Source: Fragilaria crotonensis (Eukaryota; Bacillariophyta; Fragilariophyceae; Fragilariales; Fragilariaceae). Taken from it: DNA of 64,000 nt. Location of the stretch: positions 44,946-108,945 of the forward strand of contig JAKSYS010000134.1 of the NCBI GenBank assembly GCA_022925895.1, written 5' to 3'. A program made the position numbers and the translations under genes. Of this stretch, positions 47,266-58,165 are shown in pieces; position 1 is the first letter of the stretch, and the number at the start of each line of letters is the position of its first letter. The notes beneath the pieces were generated by a model. The model did not search any database, was not told where the DNA came from, and saw only the letters and a program-made list of their open reading frames with translations.

Positions 47266-48099
47266 ATGACACTCGTCACATTCTTGTTGTCCTCAGCAGC
47301 TCTCACAGCATGCTTTAGCTGTCAACAAACATCGGCGTTTATGACCTCAACAACATCCAGAAACACAAAACTTCGGACGATTATTGATCGCCATCATCAC
47401 GTCGTCTTTGCACTTCCTGATGATGGCACATCACAACTTGGAGAGGCAGGACAAGTCAAGGACGATCAAGACGAGCCCGATTCATTGCTCACTAAACCAA
47501 CATCACCTGCTTCTGCTGTGGTCCCTGATGGTCGATACGATGTTTCCAAATTGGTCGGGAGTGCTGACGATGGGGCGGGATTCAATCAATTCGATCCGGT
47601 CCTCAAGGTTACTGGCTTTGTCTCGCGCCGATTCGGCCTTTTGGGAGGTCTCGCCCTCGTGGCCGCCTTGGCTGCCGTGGAGGGTCGTGAAATACTACAG
47701 TCTCTCGGAGAGAACAACAATTCGGATGATGCTCCGGCAGGAAGTAAAGAGACCGTCACGACGGCATCGGGACTCCGCATTACTGACGTTCGGGTTGGAA
47801 AGAGCGGCTCAGTACCACTTCCTGGATACATCATCGGGATCCGAGCCGTTGTCTCAATCGGAGATCAAGTCATTTATAATACAGGCGACGACAAACCAAT
47901 CGCATTCAAGCTTGGTCAGCGCCCTTTCCAGAATGTCATTTGTGAGGGCGTCGAAGAGGGCATCCAAGGCATGAAAGTTGGAGGGAAGCGCGTGCTTGAA
48001 GTTCCAAAGAACCTTGCACCGCCAGGAGTGAATCTTCCTCCGGGCATCCCCCTTGTGTATGAAGTGGAGCTTACAGAAGTCTTGTCAGGATATTTCTAG
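47266..48099 (+). CDS. Plastid-targeted FKBP-type peptidyl-prolyl isomerase
   Basis: The product is 277 residues in a single exon. Residues 1-24 are a signal peptide ending QQTSA, followed by F25 (TSA/FMTSTTSRN) and a Ser/Thr/Arg-rich stretch. This is the bipartite leader with the phenylalanine required for import into complex plastids. A second hydrophobic segment (about 122-140, FGLLGGLALVAALAAVEG) could be a thylakoid transfer signal or membrane anchor. The FKBP domain (about 165-277) begins VTTASGLRITDVRVG. It continues through GDQVIYNTGDDKPIAFKLG and VICEGVEEGIQGMKVGGKR, and ends PLVYEVELTEVL. Several active-site aromatics are altered (INTG/YNTG region), as is common in lumenal FKBPs, so isomerase activity may be weak. 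It probably assists photosystem protein folding; this is inferred from the family. Confidence 0.92.
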   Translation: MTLVTFLLSSAALTACFSCQQTSAFMTSTTSRNTKLRTIIDRHHHVVFALPDDGTSQLGEAGQVKDDQDEPDSLLTKPTSPASAVVPDGRYDVSKLVGSADDGAGFNQFDPVLKVTGFVSRRFGLLGGLALVAALAAVEGREILQSLGENNNSDDAPAGSKETVTTASGLRITDVRVGKSGSVPLPGYIIGIRAVVSIGDQVIYNTGDDKPIAFKLGQRPFQNVICEGVEEGIQGMKVGGKRVLEVPKNLAPPGVNLPPGIPLVYEVELTEVLSGYF

Positions 48100-48849
48100 C
48101 TAGGTACGCGATGTGTCACACCCACTCCTAATATACAGCCTTTCGACAAGTTTCGTTGCCTTGTGTTTGTTTCTTTCAGTAGGAAAGCTTTTTCGTGCTA
48201 TGAAGCACTTAGGAAAGATAATGTATCGACTGATGCAACAAAGTTTGACATTATGTTCATGGTGGGTGCATGTACATCCCGGGTCATTCAAGGTCCAAGA
48301 CACAGAACTAGAAAGCGAAATGGACGCCAACACAAAATGCCTCTATTTCCAACTTCTAGCACCTTCCGGTAGTTTGTAAAAAGGTAAGTGCGTAACAGCA
48401 TGAACTGATAAAGTGTGCTGACATTTGATTACACGTGGCTTCGGGTCTAGCACTTTTCCAGCTGAAAGATGCTTTGCTATAGCCTCACAGTTTGTAGCAC
48501 AGTCACACTAGGCGAAAGCGATCTCGCTGAATCATGCGCTGAGTTGGGGCGACGGCGGAATCCCATAGATCACGCGTCGAATGAACATGAAGCCCCAGCC
48601 TTGACACCTCCACCGGCACGATGGCCTATGCTGCCACCCACCTCCACCTAAATGTATTATGGTAAGGCTTCTACGTTGGGGATACGCCTTACCTATCAAT
48701 GAGAGTCTTGTAGTAATTCTTCGAATAACGAGCGTGACGTGTGGGAACCCATGCGTGTGGTCCAATATACTACATGCACACGACACCTAATGAATCGCCT
48801 CGGCAGCCATTGCCTCCTAGCCTGAGGGGAACGCACGAGTAAGAGAGTC
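48100..48849. other. Intergenic, 750 bp
   Basis: Between the FKBP stop and the kinase 3' end (convergent). No gene or clear repeat was seen. Confidence 0.5.
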
Positions 48850-50112
48850 TCACCCTGCAATGCTGCGACGTGGTTGTACTGGATCAGATGTAACGGAAGT
48901 TTGCTTCCATGACCAGCTCTTCTGTTTGACTATTGGAGTCTGCTGAAACTCATGCTCCTGTAGACGAAGATACTCATCGAGCTTTTCTCGAATATCAGAA
49001 AACGAATGCCTTGCTCCAGGATCGGCAGTCCAACCATTCTCCAGAATACCCCGGAGTGACTCAGACTCGACGTATGCAAGGTTGGGCCGCTGGTTTCCCT
49101 TCACCACCTTGGCCGCAAACTCGGTTGGTGACGTTATGTGACCATATGGGGTGCGTTTGGTCGCAATCTGCCACAGCAGAATCGAAAATGAATACACGTC
49201 GGCTGGAAAGCCATACGATTTATCCATCTTCGCGACTTCGGGGGCCATGTAACGAGGCGTTCCCGTCCCACCGGTCATCAGTCTTGGCTTCTTCATTCTC
49301 GAGCCCTCAACGAACTCACGCGCAAGTCCGAAATCGAAGATTTTGACTCGACCCTCCTCATCAAAGCCGATGTTGGTGGGTTTCAGATCACTGGCGATTG
49401 GAAATCACTGTGAGGACATTGGTTCGAAGTGATGTGGATGATGGTTGTGACACCTCAGATTGATAACTTACCGAAAGATGACCTTCTTGGAGTGCAAGAA
49501 CTCCATGCCTTCCGCGACCCCCATCGCCACCTCTCGGATGCGTGCGGTGACACATGTATCCTTGCGTTTGATCGGGAACAATAGTGAGCGTTTCTGGTGT
49601 GCTTGCCACTTATTGAAGCGACTATCAAGGGTTTCTACTAGCAGATCAAGGACGATGAAGAAAGTTCCATGCTTCAGAGACTGAATCATGCTCCCGCTCA
49701 TGACACCATGAAGGCTGATGATGTTTTTGTGCCTTAGGTTCGACAGCAGAGTGGTTTCCATCGCGAGATCAGACGCTGCGATGGTGAGCATCGTCCGATT
49801 TGCTACCACATTACTTTTCAGGCGCTTGAGAGCGTACGTTTGACCAGATTCGGCGTAGGTGCCCTGTGAGCGATTCCAATGGCTCGACTTTAATGCGACG
49901 CACGTAACATCTGCGAAACTTCCCTCACCAAGGAATCGTCCGAAATGAAAGTCGTCCTCGATGTATGTGTGAATCTGTTTGCCATCACCATTTTCTTGTG
50001 ACATCTCAGTACTCCACGAGTCATGAAATTGTTCAAGGCGTTCCTTGATCACGTCTCCTGGGCAAAACCTCATGTCCGATGATGAATCTTCGGTCCACAT
50101 TGTGTACGTCAT
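48850..50112 (-). CDS. Protein kinase (TKL-like), intact copy of an inverted duplication
   Basis: Exons 50112-49472 and 49390-48850 flank an 81-bp GT..AG intron in phase 2; the product is 393 residues. The kinase motifs are: glycine loop LGEGSFADV (61-69), lysine in YALKRLK (K96), helix-C Glu in AMETTLL (E119), catalytic loop FRDLKPTNIGF (D215, N220), DFG (233-235) and APE in RYMAPEVAK. It lacks the usual His before RD (F instead); the same change is in the dead copy at 52530. Short N- and C-terminal extensions carry no known domain. The SYGFPADVYSFSILLWQI block is typical of tyrosine-kinase-like plant and protist kinases. Substrate and pathway are unknown. Confidence 0.9.
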
Positions 50113-50715
50113 AGCAACCCAGTTCGTCGGTCCTTCGCAAATGTTGACAGAATAGGTTTGCAGAGTTTGCGGAAGCTATGAGAGCGAGCGAATCTGTTAT
50201 CGAAGATTTTGCAAATGTTGTGTTTTGAGTGCAAAAGAATTGTACGATACAACAATCACCAAACCTCAAACCAACGACGATTGAGGGTACTAGAGTACGA
50301 TTTTTGATGTGGTCCCCAGCTTGATGTATCATAGTGACTGACAACTGGTGGATCCGTATGAAGCGGTACTTGAAGTGAAACCATCTAAATGACTACTGAC
50401 GTTATTCCAGACGAGGTTCCGGAATTCTTGTTCACCTGGTAATGAAATCGAGTAGAATCTACTGAGACATGGGTCACAGTTCCGGAACCCCCACTGATGG
50501 AAAGGAGGTGTCAATGTGTCAATCGCACGGACTATGGCACTATGGCCGAAATGCCCACACTACGAGATTCAAACAATGACGCGGTTCAAGAATAATGAAT
50601 CCCCACTGAATTTTATTTACAACATGCTTCATCATTGAGGGCCTATAATGAAACCCGTATTGTGTTCAATAAAGTCCTTCTAAGCACGGAATGCTCGGTT
50701 AGTTAATAAAATCAA

Positions 50716-51795
50716 GGGGAAATTACAAAATCACGGATTTTTCAGCCACTTTTCAATATAGTACAATGACCCTCTATATACAACTTTACATCTTACTATA
50801 TCACCGATTTGCTTTTGGCGTCTACAATATCACGCATACATTTGTTCATATATTACTAAATCACGTTTTGTCGCCTGCCACGCCCCGTTTCCACGGATGG
50901 TGTGGTACACCATACTGTACCGATCATCAAAAATGATCAATATCCACCATGTCTCCATGAGCTTGTACTCACTCATTTCCTTGCCAATTCTTTGACTTCC
51001 AAGTCATCATCTGCTTGGGACTTGATCACCATCAAGACTCTGTAGTGGTCATAATTTTCTTTAGAAGTGTTTGATCAACAAATTTGTGTGATTATAAAGG
51101 TTCATGATGATGAGCTTGTTGCAATTTATCAAGAGGCACTGGTAGCGTATGTAACGTTCTGGTACGCAGTGCGACATCAACAGGAATTTATCTTTCCCAA
51201 ATGCCTTGAGACATTTGCACAGTTTTCAGGGGAGAAGAAATTCCCGTGAGTGTCATATTTCAAGATTCCTTTGAGTGTCTGAGTGTCATATTTCAAGATT
51301 CCCTAAAGTGTTTGCGGAAAGAAATTCCTATTGATGTCGCACTGCGTACCAGAACGTTACATACGCTACCAGCGCCTCTTGATAAATTGCAACAAGCTCA
51401 TCATCATGAACCTTTATAATCACACAAATTTGTTGATCAAACACTTCTAAAGAAAATTATGACCACTACAGAGTCTTGATGGTGATCAAGTCCCAAGCAG
51501 ATGATGACTTGGAAGTCAAAGAATTGGCAAGGAAATGAGTGAGTACAAGCTCATGGAGACATGGTGGATATTGATCATTTTTGATGATCGGTACAGTATG
51601 GTGTACCACACCATCCGTGGAAACGGGGCGTGGCAGGCGACAAAACGTGATTTAGTAATATATGAACAAATGTATGCGTGATATTGTAAACGCCAAAAGC
51701 AAATCGGTGATATAGTAAAGAGTAAAGTTGTATATAGAGGGTCATTGTACTATATTGAAAAGTGGCTGAAAAATACGCGATATTGTAATTTCCCC
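50716..51795. mobile_element. Foldback transposon, 474-bp inverted arms, 9-bp target duplication
   Basis: The ends are GGGGAAATTACAA (50716 on) and its inverse (to 51795). The arms 50716-51189 and 51322-51795 are highly similar inverted copies of equal length around a 132-bp spacer. The flanks TAAAATCAA (50707-50715 and 51796-51804) are an exact 9-bp duplication, as made by Mutator-like (MULE) elements. The spacer holds a 23-bp direct repeat (51247-51269 and 51280-51302). There is no coding capacity; open frames in the arms mirror each other. It is non-autonomous, mobilised in trans if at all. Confidence 0.9.
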
Positions 51796-51804
51796 TAAAA
51801 TCAA

Positions 51805-52529
51805 TTATGAACCAAAGATTCGGATATCATAACGACACGAAATTGAGCGAATTGCCGCGAAATCATTTTGTCGATCCTGCGAAATCTACCAAGAGTACTG
51901 TGAGTTCGACAAGTACGCAGTTCAATGTGTCCATTCAACATTAAAGTGACACTCTGTGCACCTTTAACACATGTGTTACATCAAGCGACGACATCGCAAG
52001 CTCCCATTCGTCAGCGTAACGGTATCGCGTCGTGTTAACCTTGAATTTGTAGTGCATAATAGAGTTATTTAGCTTAAGTCCTTTAAGCAGACTTTCATTG
52101 CAGATGGCATGTGTGTCGTCACATGGCCTCACTGGCATACGCACTCGTCTGAATAATTCAAGGGGATTCACGACCATTAAACCTTGTCGTCATTAGAATC
52201 TCGATTGTCAGCCTTTCGGCAACATATGCCAAAAATGTTTATGGGCACAGGGACTTATGCCGGAATCCATTTAAACAACATGGTGCAGACTTCAAATACA
52301 ACTTCAAAGTGATCCATGAGTTGTCGGTCCTTACCAAACATCAAGCCAATGACCACATCAATGCCTTTCCCTCACCCGTCGTTGGTTTGGGATGTTCGCG
52401 ATTCCCATCACTGAATTTACATTTTTTTCACAAAATCTTCGATAGCAGATTCGCTCGCTCTTCGTATTCCGGCAAGAATCTGCCAACCTCATTTGTCAAC
52501 ATTTGCAACGGGAAACGAACAGGGTCGTC
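51805..52529. other. Between foldback element and dead kinase copy
   Basis: From about 52305 the sequence is homologous to the region upstream of the intact kinase. Before that nothing was recognised. Confidence 0.5.
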
Positions 52530-53839
52530 ATGACGAACACAATGCGGACCGAAGATTCATCATCGGACATGAGGTTTTGCCCAGGAGACGTGATCAAGGA
52601 ACGCCTTGAACAATTTCATGACTCGTGGAGTACTGAGATGTCACAAGAAAATGGTGATGGCAAACAGATTCACACATACATCGAGGACGACTTCCACATC
52701 GGCGATGTCTTGGTGAGGGATGTTTCGCAGATGTCACGTACGTCGTTTTAAAGTCGAGCCATTGGAATCGCTCACAGGGCACCTACGCCGAATCTGGTCA
52801 AACGTACGCTCTCAAGCGCCTGAAAAGTAACGTGGTTACAAATCGGACGATGCTCACCATCGCAGCGTCTGATCTCGCGATGGAAACCACTCTGCTGTCG
52901 AACCTAAGGCACAAAAATATCATCAGCCTTCATGGCGTCATGAGTGGGAGCATGATTCAGTCTCTGAAGCATGGAACTTTCTTCATCGTACTTGATCTGC
53001 TTGTAGAAACCCTGGATGGTCGCTTCAATAAATGGCAAGCACAAGAGAAACGATCACTGTTGTTCCCGATCAAACGCAAGGATACAGGTGTCGCTGCGCG
53101 CATCCGAGATGTGGCGATGGGGGTCGCGGAAGGCATGGAGTTCTTGCACTCCAAGAAGGTCATCTTCCGGTAAGTTATCAATCTGAGGTGTCACAACATC
53201 ATCCACATCACTTCGAATCAATTTATACTCACAGTAAATTCCAATCGCTAGTGATCTGAAACCTACCAACATCGGCTTTGACGAGGAGGGTCGAGTCAAA
53301 ATCTTCGATTTCGGACTTGCGCGTGAGTTCGTTGAGGGCTCGAGAATGAAGAAGCCTAGACTGATGACCGGTGGGACGGGAACGCCTCGTTACATGGCCC
53401 CCGAAGTCGCGAAGATGGATTAATTGTATGGCTTTCCAGCCGACGTGTATTCCTTTTCGATTCTGCTGTGGCAGATTGTGACCAAACGCACCCCATATGG
53501 CCACATAACGTCACCAACCGAGTTTGCCGCCAAGGTGGTGAAGGGGAACCAGCGGCCCAACCTTGCATACGTCGAGTCTGAGTCACTCCGGGGTATCCTG
53601 GAGAACGGTTGGACTGCCGATCCTGGAGCGAGGCATTCGTTTCTGATATTCGAGAAAAGCTCGATGAGTACCTTCGTCAACAGGGTGAAGAGTTTCATCA
53701 GACCCCAATAGTCAAACAGAAGAGCTGGTCATGGAAACAAACTTCCGTTAGATCTGATCCAGTACAACCACGTCGCAACAATTCAGGAATTTGTCGGGCC
53801 GACCCCAATCACATATACCGCCACACAAAAGGGAAGTGA
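52530..53839 (+). pseudogene. Dead copy of the protein kinase gene
   Basis: This is the inverted copy of the gene at 48850-50112, with the start at 52530 and the splice sites intact (exon 1 to 53169, exon 2 from 53252). Three lesions are visible. A 1-bp deletion lies in the glycine-loop codons near 52705. A TAA at 53421-53423 replaces a Lys codon after APEVAKMD. A 1-bp deletion in a T run near 53640 shifts the C-terminus. FRDLKP is retained. The copy cannot make a full kinase. Confidence 0.9.
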
Positions 53840-54667
53840 CGTCCACTTTTGTTGCAGATTTGTTCGAACCCTATCATATGAAAAAAATGGTATGAACGAA
53901 ACTTTTATCGTAAGCCTATGCTGTTCCTAATCGTCGTCATTCGTATTATGCTTGCAAGACCATGCGATGACGTTCTCAGAATGGCGCCTCACACTTACGA
54001 CGAGCGCGCTCTTGAAAACAAATGATGCGCTTGCCTCCCCCATCATAAGGTTGGTTACTGGTCGCCGCGCAGACAGTTGACTTCACTTCAATAACGCTTT
54101 GGAGAAATTATCCTGAGTTCGGAGTACCAGGACAACGGAATAGACTTCATACTTGTATTCACAATGTGGCTGAGTTGTGGTGATTGTCTTACTTTTCAAG
54201 TAGATTCTTCTTGGGATAGTGGTAGTTTCCCAGGTTGCTAGAACCCATTATTGCGCCCACAGTCGGCCAAACCACCTGCTGCCAGCTGATCAACTAAACT
54301 AAATCATGGTGTCTAAGATGAGGCCAAATGAAGGGTTTTTTAGTTGGCTCCGCCTTCCGCCGAGAGGCCCGCAACGTGATGCGCAGATGCTCAGAAAAAG
54401 CGTATTGATATGAACGTATTGTTGCCTTCAGCTTGCGATGTCCCACATTAGATATCATGCCGCATGTCTTTGTTGATATGCTGCAAACAATCGACTGCTC
54501 GATCCACAGTTTCCTTCTTTAGGTCAGAATCGAATCAAGAATCCTGACTGGATGGAGTACGGACTAGAAGAAACCTTTCCATCACATACAAATGCACGCA
54601 ACGAATCGGATTCGCTCCACTTCAATGTAGAACGGCGAAGTCACTCACCTCTCGCCATGTGCATCAG
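53840..54667. other. Intergenic, 830 bp, nothing recognised
   Basis: No convincing frame, repeat or RNA gene was seen. Confidence 0.5.
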
Positions 54668-55108
54668 CTACGCGCAATCCAACCACATTTGCCGTTTGTC
54701 TTTGAAGTAATAACGCCTAGCGATCACCCCATCAATCATCCACATGTGATTATCCAGCGGCCGGGTTGGCAACTCTGAGGGATTCGTAATTGCGTTTACC
54801 AATGCAGATCCTACTCTTTCACCGGCCATAAAATGTCGCAAGTGCTTCTTTGCTCCTACCTCTCGCACCTCAACTGTGGAGCACTTCAAACATCTCACAG
54901 AGAGTCAAGTCATGACATTTTTGGCTGCCAAGACAATAACGAACGATGGCGTGTCGATTGAGTCGGCGTCGGCATAGGCAGTTTCGTTGGAGGAAGACGT
55001 GATAGGATCTTTGACCTCGATAGGCGTGCAAAATGCGGAAGCCTTATAACGAAGTAGAATCACACAGCCTGTACCTTCCTTTCTTTTAGGCGCAGTTGAC
55101 ACGTACAA
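54668..55108 (-). pseudogene. Possible broken or spliced small gene
   Basis: Two minus-strand frames in the same phase (55108-54905 and 54898-54668) are separated by one TGA. The second ends with a protein-like segment (LPTRPLDNHMWMIDGVIARR, then YYFKDKRQMWLDCA). No convincing intron removes the stop and no family is recognised. It could be a fragment of a longer gene or noise. Confidence 0.25.
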
Positions 55109-55188
55109 TATCTGAGAATCGGGGATAGTATTTCAGATTAATTGTAGTTCATATTTCATGAAATAACACTCGAATATCAAGCAAGACA

Positions 55189-57192
55189 TCAAATACCAGA
55201 CAACTCTTTCATGAATTTCTCAGTATCATCGCCGATCGATCTTGGATTTGAGGGTGCCGAATTAATAGAGCTTGCAGGTGGCGGTGGCGGCTTGGGAACA
55301 GCGTGCTTGCCTGTTTTCTTCGCGTCGCGTCGTTTTTTCTGTAGGTGGGATGGCATGAGGCCGACAATATCCTTGTCGACCTCAACAACTTTCTTTTGAG
55401 TGCGAGATACTTCTTCGGTAACGACCGGGACGTCATCAGGAGGATCATCCTGTGTAACCAAGTCAATTGGATACGCCCCCTGATCATCATATGCAGGGTA
55501 GGAGGCTGTAACAGGATGGGAGGTTTCGTCATCTCCAATCGGATAAGCTGACTCCGTGTCATCGCCAACTGGGTACGCCGGTGGTTCTTCAAAGTCATCG
55601 AGCGTGTACGCTGGTGGTTCATGAAACTCAGCGACTGGGTATGCTGGTGGTTCGTCAAAGTCTCCTTCTGTAAACGAAGGGGGCTCACCAAAATCAGCCA
55701 ATGGGTATGCCGGTGGTTCTTCAAGGGGAGGGATTGGACCTGGATCAACATGCTCTGGGCCGTGTACTGAATAAGGGACTGGCGCATGTTCGACTGAGAG
55801 TCCCGAACTTCGATCATCGACTGGGCCCAAACTTTCGGCTGGAGTCAGACTTCGGTGGTGCTTCGAAGAGTGATGTACGCCTTCAAGAGCATTTCCTCTC
55901 TGAATTCCATTTTGTTCATCAACTTCAGTAGTTTCATTAAAACTGCCGACCCCATATGTAACCTTATCAGCCATTTGCGGCGAATGAGGAACATTGCTAT
56001 GCACGACATCATCGCTGTTATCCAGGGTGTCGTCCTTCACAGGCCGCAAGGCCGCAATTCGAGCTTGAACGGCATCGTCATCATCTTCTTCTCGATAGGA
56101 ACTTTGATGAAGTTGACGCAGTCTCTCAATGCGAGCTTGCGCGTTGTCAACATCTGGTTCGGCTTTCTTTTTATCAAAGTTGACAGTGTCTATGCGTTGG
56201 AATGGTCCATCCTTTCGTCGCACCATGGTTTGAGGTGGAAAGTACCCGGCTTGTTGCCACTGTAATAGATGTTGAGCCGTATATGGCCCTTGGATGTTGT
56301 TGAAGCTGTCTAGATAGAACCACTCCAATTCTGTTTCTGGTTCCGTCGGTCGTCGTTTGGATTTCTCCACTCCTTCTTCCAAATCTAAATTATTTTGTTG
56401 AAGCTCGTACTCCACTTCTTCATTCGAAGCCCAAATATCTGCAGCAAGCTTTCGCTTTCGGTTGCGAGTGACTGCCGCACTTGGCTTTGGTAGTGGAGGA
56501 GGCACAGTAGGAGGATCGTTCTTGGGAGGCGGAGGAGGTGGGATCGGGGATTGCTGCGGTCGGGATCCATCAGCCGAAGGGTGTCGAGTCGGATGCCATT
56601 GCTGTCTAGGAGGAGGAGGAGGAGGAGGAGGCGGTGGTGGTGGCGGCGGCGGTGGATACACTTGCGGAGGAGCAGCGTCAACCTTCTGGACAGACGGTCC
56701 ATCCTGGCCGTATCCTGAGATGTACTGGGGCTGTGATTTCAGGTGTTCCCTGATTGCTTCTTCTTCCAATCCAGGAACAACAGCCTCGTCCTTGTTGGAT
56801 GTTGTACCTCCTCCACGTCGATGATAAAGGCGCATCTTTCCAGGCGGTGGTGCACCAAAAGGGTTCATCGTTGCATCATAATACACGGACTTGCGCGGAT
56901 CGTCCAGTTCGGTTAGAGGCCTTGCATCTGCGGTCGGCTTTTTGGGACGGTTCGCTGCAGCCTCCTTAACTAATCTAAGCTCCTTTTGGAGTCTCTGTAA
57001 CTTCATTGTTTCGCCATGATTTCTTGTGCCGCGTCGTTCCAATTCCTTGATCTGCTCGTTGATTTCACTGACAGTCTTGGTCTCAACCACTTGAGCGTCT
57101 CTCGCGCTGATTCTCGCCTTCTTGTTCTTTTCCAGCTCTTTCTTATGTTTCTGACGGCGATATACGTCTATAGGATTGTTTTTGCTCGTCAT
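55189..57192 (-). CDS. WBP11-like splicing-factor protein with GYF domain (667 aa)
   Basis: Single exon, ATG at 57190-57192. Residues 1-30 (NPIDVYRRQKHKKELEKNKK) match the basic N-terminus of WBP11/SNP70-type splicing proteins, followed by a coiled coil (about 35-80). A long Pro region (about 176-236, including a run of about 16 Pro) would bind WW or SH3 domains. Residues about 288-336 form a GYF domain (EWFYLDSFNNIQGPYTAQHL, then QWQQAGYFPPQTMVRRKDG), which binds Pro-rich ligands such as spliceosomal proteins. The C-terminal third has at least six copies of an EPPAYP-type repeat, about 16 residues each. The end VGLMPSHLQKKRR resembles the WBP11 C-terminal block. The combination of a WBP11 N-terminus with GYF is unusual to me. 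Probable nuclear pre-mRNA processing factor. Confidence 0.85.
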   Translation of the reverse strand: MTSKNNPIDVYRRQKHKKELEKNKKARISARDAQVVETKTVSEINEQIKELERRGTRNHGETMKLQRLQKELRLVKEAAANRPKKPTADARPLTELDDPRKSVYYDATMNPFGAPPPGKMRLYHRRGGGTTSNKDEAVVPGLEEEAIREHLKSQPQYISGYGQDGPSVQKVDAAPPQVYPPPPPPPPPPPPPPPPRQQWHPTRHPSADGSRPQQSPIPPPPPPKNDPPTVPPPLPKPSAAVTRNRKRKLAADIWASNEEVEYELQQNNLDLEEGVEKSKRRPTEPETELEWFYLDSFNNIQGPYTAQHLLQWQQAGYFPPQTMVRRKDGPFQRIDTVNFDKKKAEPDVDNAQARIERLRQLHQSSYREEDDDDAVQARIAALRPVKDDTLDNSDDVVHSNVPHSPQMADKVTYGVGSFNETTEVDEQNGIQRGNALEGVHHSSKHHRSLTPAESLGPVDDRSSGLSVEHAPVPYSVHGPEHVDPGPIPPLEEPPAYPLADFGEPPSFTEGDFDEPPAYPVAEFHEPPAYTLDDFEEPPAYPVGDDTESAYPIGDDETSHPVTASYPAYDDQGAYPIDLVTQDDPPDDVPVVTEEVSRTQKKVVEVDKDIVGLMPSHLQKKRRDAKKTGKHAVPKPPPPPASSINSAPSNPRSIGDDTEKFMKELSGI

Positions 57193-57620
57193 CTTGGTGG
57201 CATCGAATGGATTGGCTCGATGTTTACCTCAAGACTTTTGTCATCATGGTCACCCACTAATCGGTGTCGTTCGCAACTTCACTACTCGAACCCTATGCAT
57301 AATTCTTGTGGACGGTATGCATACTACCGTATGATAGTCGAGAAGTCGAGTATGGGACGCGATTGTAGCAGAATGAAGGAAATGACGTCAAGAATTTGTC
57401 GTAGAATTTGACTTTTTGGAATCTTGATTTTCATGTTTCACGTGAAGTAATTTTTCAAGAAGCTCGAAGTCAAAACTAAGTCAAAGATGAACAACATGAA
57501 CCAGCCCGACATCTGTTTGAACAAGAATAAAAGTCTTATTGCTTTGATGTGCTTATAACATTGAATACCCACAACTTATGTCCCAATTCACCACAATTTT
57601 ACCATTTTATAGTCAATTCA
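57193..57620. other. Upstream region of the GYF gene
   Basis: No gene was seen. The region is AT-rich toward 57480-57600. Confidence 0.45.
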
Positions 57621-58165
57621 ATGGTTGGTTTGTTTTCATTGCTTGGTGAGTCCCTGATGATGCTTGCTTTGCCTTGCTTTAATCTGTGTTGCCAAGGAAT
57701 GCTGACTTACTCCCTCACTCATCGTTCTGTGGGATTCAGAAGCATTCTTGTTCTTATAGTAGTTTCCCAGCCAAAGCCTGTGGACATTTTATGGCTGGTA
57801 ATGCCATGGTTTGTTTGTTTTCTTTGCCTCAGTCCATTAGTAGCTATGTTGTTTGCTTTGCTTTGCTTTAATCCAAAGTGCCAACAAGGAATGCTGACTC
57901 ACTCTGTCTCTACATTGTTCAGTTGGATCCAGAAGCATTCTTGTTCTTATAAGTTTTGCAGCCAAAGCCAGCGGACATTTTATGACAACATCATGGTTTG
58001 TTTCTAGTTTTTGTTGCTTCAGTCCCTGGCTGATGTTGCTTGCTTTGCTTTGCTTTGCTTTAATCTAAAAGACCAAGGAATGCTGACGCACTCCATCTTT
58101 TTATTGTTCAGTAGGATCCAGAAGTGTTGTTTTTATAAGTTTCCCGTGCAGCTGAAGCCTGAGGA
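57621..58165. repeat. Tandem repeat, three ~186-bp units
   Basis: Units start at 57621, 57806 and 57993 (ATGGTTTGTTT-like), spaced 185 and 187 bp. Each contains in order TTGCTTTGCTTTAATC, AAGGAATGCTGAC, GGATCCAGAAGCATTCTTG (or a variant), and CAGCCAAAGCC followed by GGACATTTTATG. The third copy is the most degenerate at its end. Confidence 0.9.

Larger units (their letters stand above)
48850..53839. repeat. Large inverted duplication of the kinase locus
   Basis: The intact gene (48850-50112, minus) and its upstream sequence to about 50340 correspond to the inverted block of about 52305-53839. Exons and intron positions match. The upstream parts are more diverged but still alignable (for example the AAAATCTTCGAT.ACAGATTCGCTCGCTC segment). 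The interior (50340-52305) contains a foldback transposon. Confidence 0.85.

Noticed and set aside
47384-47974. 196-codon frame overlapping the FKBP gene
   Set aside because: Out-of-frame shadow of the FKBP coding sequence.
56462-56824. Gly-rich plus-strand frame
   Set aside because: It is the reverse of the poly-Pro region of the GYF protein.
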